From NCBI GenBank assembly GCA_018822065.1, contig JAHJKV010000436.1, positions 1-8,854 of the forward strand: 8,854 bases of DNA, written 5' to 3'. Both the position numbers and the translations under genes were made by a program. Shown one piece after another: positions 5,696 to 8,854 of the stretch (positions within the stretch are counted from its first letter, which is position 1; each line of letters starts with the position of its first letter). This DNA comes from Pseudomonadota bacterium. GTDB lineage: Bacteria > Desulfobacterota > Desulfovibrionia > Desulfovibrionales > Desulfovibrionaceae. The notes under the pieces are model-generated. The model was not told the DNA's origin. It ran no database searches and was given only the letters and a program-made list of their open reading frames with translations.

Positions 5696-6554
5696 ATTGG
5701 ATGTCCTCGCCCGCAAGGGCCTTCCAGATTTTGACCAACGCAGCCTTGAGCGCCTGGGGCCAATTCCCGTCCTTGAAGGCGGATTTGAAGTGGTCGTTCT
5801 GAAGCTCGGCCACGAGTTCCGGGCCAAGGGAACTGCGCAAGAGCGGCGGGAAGGAGAGCAGGACCTCCTCGGTGGCAGGCGAGAGGCCCAGGAACATGGT
5901 CCGGGTGTCCAGATCGGGCATCCTCACATTGTCAGTGCTCACCTGGATGATCGCCTTCTGCCCGAATTCCTTTTCCAAACCAGCGGCAAAACGGCCAATG
6001 AACGCCAAGTCTTCAGGGGTCAGGGCCCCGGTTTCGTCGCTGATGTCAGCCTTGGTGGCCACGACGTCCTTAAACCCCTTGCCCTCGCCGGAATAGTTGT
6101 TCCAGAGGACCACCAAGGATGATTCGAGGGTGGAGGGCCAGTTGTCCCACTGGTCCTTGAAGTATTCTTGCTCCACATAGGTGATGAGTTCGCGCTCCTT
6201 TTCTCCGGCGGGCTCAAGGCGCAGGATCACCTGCTCCGCTTCAGGGAAGAGTCCCAGGTAGAGTTCGTCCTCTCCCAGTTTCGGTTCCACGGGGTCGCCT
6301 CGGAGGACCTGGACCCTGGCCTTGACGCCGTATTCCTCTTCCAGGGAGTCTACGAAATCACGCACAAAGGTCTTGAGCTGATGGGGAGCCTGCCCGGTCT
6401 GATCCCAGAAAGCCTGTTTCTGTTGAATTTGCCGAACCACGGTTTCGTTGTTCTTCCAGAAGGCCCAGATCACAACCATGACCACAAACACCATGGCCAC
6501 GGCACGGAATCCTCGTTCCGTCGGAGAGTTTCCCTTGACCGAAAAAAAACGCAT
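5694..6554 (-). CDS. Membrane-anchored protein with two tandem copies of one domain, function unknown
   Basis: 286 residues. One hydrophobic segment (about 17-33, RAVAMVFVVMVVIWAFW) after a short basic N-terminus predicts an uncleaved signal anchor with the rest outside the cytoplasm. The remainder is an internal duplication: copy 1 about 59-157, copy 2 about 182-284. Matching stretches are LEEEYGVKARVQV (71-83) with LEKEFGQKAIIQV (193-205); LYLGLFPEAEQVILRLEP (98-115) with MFLGLSPATEEVLLSFPP (220-237); and YFKDQW...WPSTLESSLVVLWNNYSGE (131-157) with HFKSAF...WPQALKAALVKIWKALAGE (255-283). The order (amphipathic helix, strand, LGL/F strand, long helix, F-x6-W-x3-L helix, GE) faintly recalls TPM-type domains, which are membrane-attached in many bacteria, but this is a weak resemblance. 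No catalytic motif stands out and there are no cysteines. ATG 6554 has GAGG (6564-6561) six bases upstream. It is the first gene before rnhA. I do not recognise a named family. Confidence 0.8.
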   Translation of the reverse strand: MRFFSVKGNSPTERGFRAVAMVFVVMVVIWAFWKNNETVVRQIQQKQAFWDQTGQAPHQLKTFVRDFVDSLEEEYGVKARVQVLRGDPVEPKLGEDELYLGLFPEAEQVILRLEPAGEKERELITYVEQEYFKDQWDNWPSTLESSLVVLWNNYSGEGKGFKDVVATKADISDETGALTPEDLAFIGRFAAGLEKEFGQKAIIQVSTDNVRMPDLDTRTMFLGLSPATEEVLLSFPPLLRSSLGPELVAELQNDHFKSAFKDGNWPQALKAALVKIWKALAGEDIQ

Positions 6555-6578
6555 GGAGGGCCTCTATCGGGGTTGCCA

Positions 6579-6600
6579 GGCCAGCACTTTTGTGCGGGCC
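6579..6600. repeat. Strong stem-loop in the 5' leader of the tandem-repeat protein gene
   Basis: GGCC-A-GCAC, loop TTTT, GTGC-G-GGCC: eight Watson-Crick pairs interrupted by one A/G mismatch, with a four-base loop. On the minus strand it lies 15 bases before the GAGG ribosome-binding site (6564-6561). There is no T run directly after it on either strand, so it is not a standard intrinsic terminator. An mRNA-stabilising or translation-affecting leader hairpin is possible. Confidence 0.6.
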
Positions 6601-6742
6601 CAATACTGTTTACTGACGGTGCTCGTCTTTTTGCTCAGTGCAATGCCGGACAACACAAACACAATGTTGCCGTCCATCTTGTCTAGGAAGCGCCGCATCA
6701 AGGGAGATGATATTCCGGTGAAACCTCTACATTCAGGAGTGA

Positions 6743-6756
6743 CGCCATCGATGGCG
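6743..6756. promoter_or_regulatory. 14-bp perfect palindrome, candidate operator
   Basis: CGCCATCGATGGCG is its own reverse complement over 14 bases with no spacer, and the symmetry stops exactly there. It lies in the middle of the divergent intergenic region, 189 bases from one start codon and 244 from the other. A dimeric regulator site is plausible. One such palindrome in 445 bases has a chance probability of a few percent, so this is only suggestive. Confidence 0.35.
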
Positions 6757-6944
6757 AGTGATCTCTGCAGTGTGATCGAAGAACACGCACTGGAATCGGG
6801 TCCGGGCGGGGTTTCGCTTCTGTTGCTCAAATTATCGCTTTTGACACAGGGTGTAAAGCACCAGATGGGAGGCCATCAGCGGATGATGTCCGGTTGGGCA
6901 CAGTTATTTGCTAAATCTGTTGTTCTTTTTCTTACAAGGAGCTA

Positions 6945-7010
6945 ATGTACGAGCATAGGTGTATCACATATTTTTTCGACCTTTGGAGAGGGGAAAACCA
7001 TGAAGATTAA
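6945..7010 (+). CDS. Possible 21-codon leader ORF overlapping the chemoreceptor start
   Basis: ATG 6945 follows a full AAGGAG (6936-6941) and opens 21 codons (MYEHRCITYFFDLWRGENHED) ending at TAA 7008-7010, 8 bases beyond the chemoreceptor ATG codon (7000-7002). The three-base spacing between Shine-Dalgarno and ATG is short, and the peptide resembles nothing I know, so it may be chance. If translated, it would couple to the chemoreceptor start. Confidence 0.2.
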   Translation: MYEHRCITYFFDLWRGENHED

Positions 7011-8838
7011 AAGTTTCGGACATTGGGGGCTGTTTTCCAAGATCATGAGCATGTTCCTGTTCTTGATCATTGTCGTGGTCCTGGGGATGCTGTTCTACTT
7101 CATGCCCGCTTTTGAAAGCACCCTAATGGGCGAAAAAGAAACCGCGACCAAGAGCTATGTTGAGGTCGCCTATTCCGTCATCGCCCACTATGGAGAAAGG
7201 GCGGAGTCTGGGGAACTCGACCAGGATACGGCCAAGGCTATGGCCATGGCTGCGGTCAAGGATCTCAGATACCAAGGCTCGAACTATTTCTGGATCAACG
7301 ACGAAAAGCCCACCATGATTATGCATCCAATAAAGCCCACTCTTGATGGGCAGGACCTTTCCCCCTTCAAGGACCCCGCAGGCACACATCTCTTCGTTGA
7401 GATGGCCAAGGTCTGCAAGGCGGACGGCGAAGGCTTTGTTCCCTATCTCTGGGAAAAGCCGAACGAGGCCGACCCCCAGCCCAAGATATCCTACGTCAAG
7501 CTCTACAAGCCCTGGGGCTGGATCGTGGGCAGCGGCATCTACATCGATGACGTGGTCAAGCAGGCGAACGAGATGAAAATCAAGATCTTCGTTCCGCTGA
7601 CCATCGTGACCGTGCTCATCCTCCTGCTGGTATTCTTCGTCGTCAGGGGTATTGTGGGACGCATCAACAAGGCCGCCGATCTCGCGAGCACCGTCCAGCG
7701 TGGGGACCTCTCCCAGCGACTGGGCTACACCATGCAGAACGAAGTCGGCCTCCTGGGCCGGTCCCTGGACGCCATGGCTGACGGACTGGAGCAAAAGGCA
7801 GAGTTGGCATCCGCCATCGCCAACGGCGACCTCTCCGCCGAGGTTCCCCTCGCCTCGGAAGATGACACGCTAGGCCGGGCTTTGAAGGACATGACCGACA
7901 AGCTCAACGATCTCATCAGCAACGTTACCGATGCGGCTTCACAGGTTGATTCCGGTTCCAACCAGGTTTCCGAGGCCAGCCAGGCGCTCTCCCAGGGGGC
8001 CACGGAGCAAGCCGCGAGCCTTGAGGAAATCACCAGCTCGGCGAACGAAATCGGCGGCCAGACCCGGACCAACGCCGAAAACGCAGCCGAGGCCAGCAAG
8101 CTTGCGGCCAAGGCCCGCGATGCAGCGGATAATGGCGGCGAGGAAATGAGCAATATGGTTCAGGCCATGGCGGAAATCTACGATTCCAGCCAAGCCATCG
8201 CCAAGATCATCAAGGTCATCGACGAGATCGCCTTCCAGACCAACCTGCTGGCGCTCAATGCCGCAGTCGAAGCGGCCAGAGCCGGTCGACACGGCAAGGG
8301 CTTTGCGGTCGTGGCCGAAGAGGTGCGCAACCTGGCCGGCAGAAGCGCCAAGGCCGCGAAGGAAACCGCAGAGCTCATCGAAGGCTCGGTGAACAAGGTG
8401 GAGAACGGCAACCAGATCGCCAAGCAGACCTCGGAAGCCCTGACCGGCATCGTGGACCTCTCGGCCAAGGTTGCCAGTCTGGTCGCCGAGATATCCGATG
8501 CCTCCAGCCAGCAGGCCGAAGGCATCGGGCAGATATCCCAGGGGCTTGACCAGATCGACCAAGTGACCCAGCGCAACACTGCCAGTGCTGAGGAAACTGC
8601 CTCTGCCGCCGAGGAACTCTCGGCCCAGGCAGCCCAACTCCGGATCATCATGTCCAAGTTTAAGACCCGGAGCGAAAGCAAGATCGTCACCGCGAAGACC
8701 CGCCGGGCCGGGGAGCTTCCCGCCGCTCCAAGACCAAAGGCCCCGAAGACCCGCAGCGGCTGGGGAGAAGCCACGGGAGAGCGCATCTCTCCCGAGGAAG
8801 TCATTGCCCTGGATGACGACGATTTCAAGAAGTACTAA
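7000..8838 (+). CDS. Methyl-accepting chemotaxis protein, single Cache sensor, C-terminal CheR/CheB-type tether
   Basis: A complete transmembrane chemoreceptor of 612 residues that relays periplasmic ligand signals to CheA/CheW. Layout: TM1 about 14-37; periplasmic sensor about 38-195 of the single Cache (sCache_2) type, with YFWIND (96-101), MIMHPIKPTLDGQDL (106-120) and KPWGWIVGSGIYIDDV (170-185); TM2 about 197-217; HAMP about 213-266, then a second HAMP-like unit (about 264-307, with IANGDLSAEVPL echoing VQRGDLSQRLGY); cytoplasmic coiled coil with Glu/Gln/Ala-rich likely methylation helices (about 327-350 and 527-545); and the signalling hairpin tip (about 405-446, IDEIAFQTNLLALNAAVEAARAG...). 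A flexible tail (about 553-600) ends in DDDDFKKY, whose last five residues fit the x-Z-x-x-Z (Z aromatic or His) pentapeptide that binds CheR/CheB. ATG 7000 has GAGG (6988-6991) eight bases upstream. The ligand is not predictable. It looks monocistronic as far as the window shows. Confidence 0.95.
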   Translation: MKIKSFGHWGLFSKIMSMFLFLIIVVVLGMLFYFMPAFESTLMGEKETATKSYVEVAYSVIAHYGERAESGELDQDTAKAMAMAAVKDLRYQGSNYFWINDEKPTMIMHPIKPTLDGQDLSPFKDPAGTHLFVEMAKVCKADGEGFVPYLWEKPNEADPQPKISYVKLYKPWGWIVGSGIYIDDVVKQANEMKIKIFVPLTIVTVLILLLVFFVVRGIVGRINKAADLASTVQRGDLSQRLGYTMQNEVGLLGRSLDAMADGLEQKAELASAIANGDLSAEVPLASEDDTLGRALKDMTDKLNDLISNVTDAASQVDSGSNQVSEASQALSQGATEQAASLEEITSSANEIGGQTRTNAENAAEASKLAAKARDAADNGGEEMSNMVQAMAEIYDSSQAIAKIIKVIDEIAFQTNLLALNAAVEAARAGRHGKGFAVVAEEVRNLAGRSAKAAKETAELIEGSVNKVENGNQIAKQTSEALTGIVDLSAKVASLVAEISDASSQQAEGIGQISQGLDQIDQVTQRNTASAEETASAAEELSAQAAQLRIIMSKFKTRSESKIVTAKTRRAGELPAAPRPKAPKTRSGWGEATGERISPEEVIALDDDDFKKY

Positions 8839-8854
8839 AAATCCAACCTATACA
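8839..8854. other. Sequence after the chemoreceptor stop
   Basis: Only 16 A/T-rich bases remain after the stop; no hairpin or other feature can be judged. Confidence 0.5.

Larger units (their letters stand above)
6555..6999. other. Divergent intergenic region (445 bases) between the tandem-repeat protein and the chemoreceptor
   Basis: This region must hold the promoters of two divergent units: the tandem-repeat protein/rnhA on minus and the chemoreceptor on plus. Open frames exist in it (for example minus 6830-6564, starting at TTG), but they lack ribosome-binding sites and read as low-complexity, unconvincing protein, so I regard it as noncoding. It contains a 22-nt hairpin (6579-6600), a 14-bp palindrome (6743-6756), a pair of GTGATC direct repeats (6758-6763 and 6772-6777), an isolated TTGACA (6841-6846) without a -10 box at 16-18 bases, and a GGCAC/TTGC pair (6897-6911). 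No -35/-10 pair was convincing on either strand. Confidence 0.6.

Noticed and set aside
5684..5827. N-terminal extension of RNase HI by 48 residues
   Set aside because: It lies inside the upstream gene in another frame, has unlikely composition, and the GTG start gives the normal RNase HI length and a good Shine-Dalgarno.
6564..6830. An 88-codon minus-strand frame directly upstream of the tandem-repeat gene
   Set aside because: It begins at TTG without a ribosome-binding site, its translation resembles no family I know, and it runs through the palindrome and hairpin of a probable noncoding region.
6841..6869. TTGACA at 6841 as a sigma-70 -35 box
   Set aside because: No hexamer resembling TATAAT occurs 16-18 bases downstream.
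6854..6880. TAAAG...GCC as a sigma-28 (flagellar) promoter for the chemoreceptor
   Set aside because: The -10 half matches the GCCGATAA consensus in only about half the positions, and the spacing is off by one.
6448..6945. A 165-codon plus-strand frame ending just before the chemoreceptor
   Set aside because: Its first part is antisense to the tandem-repeat gene; the rest is unconvincing and no ribosome-binding site precedes it.

Overview
The window looks like chromosomal DNA of a Gram-negative, probably anaerobic bacterium of the Desulfovibrionaceae (Desulfovibrio / Pseudodesulfovibrio type). This rests on GC-rich coding, gene content (oxygen-independent radical SAM enzymes, a QueH-type queuosine enzyme, a single-domain old-yellow-enzyme reductase) and a chemoreceptor with a Cache sensor and an acidic DDDDFKKY tail of the kind I recall from that group. 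The placement is from recall, not a search. I see no phage, insertion sequence, CRISPR, tRNA or rRNA.

Left part (1-5234, all on +): the 3' end of a radical SAM protein with a C-terminal winged-helix-like segment; an RNase E/G endoribonuclease of RNase G size (rng); a 76-residue protein with two CxxC pairs; queH (epoxyqueuosine reductase), overlapping it by 8 bases; hemW, starting at a TTG 16 bases after queH; and, after a 68-base gap, an old-yellow-enzyme flavin reductase. From rng to hemW the spacing (15-base gap, 8-base overlap, 16-base gap) indicates one operon, mixing RNA turnover, tRNA wobble-base modification and haem handling.

Middle part (5225-6554, on -): a membrane-anchored protein built of two tandem copies of a domain of about 100 residues, followed by rnhA (RNase HI). 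The rnhA Shine-Dalgarno overlaps the stop codon of the upstream gene, so the two are probably translationally coupled. rnhA and the flavin reductase converge and overlap by 10 bp.

Right part (6555-8838): a 445-base divergent intergenic region with a strong 22-nt hairpin, a 14-bp perfect palindrome and a possible 21-codon leader ORF, then a complete 612-residue methyl-accepting chemotaxis protein (periplasmic single Cache, two HAMP units, signalling hairpin, C-terminal aromatic pentapeptide of the CheR/CheB-tether type). The last 16 bases hold nothing assignable.

Most genes are recognisable housekeeping types. The items I find least explained are the tandem-repeat membrane protein coupled to rnhA, the small zinc-ribbon protein coupled to queH, and a CxxDxxC...C motif at the end of the flavin reductase.
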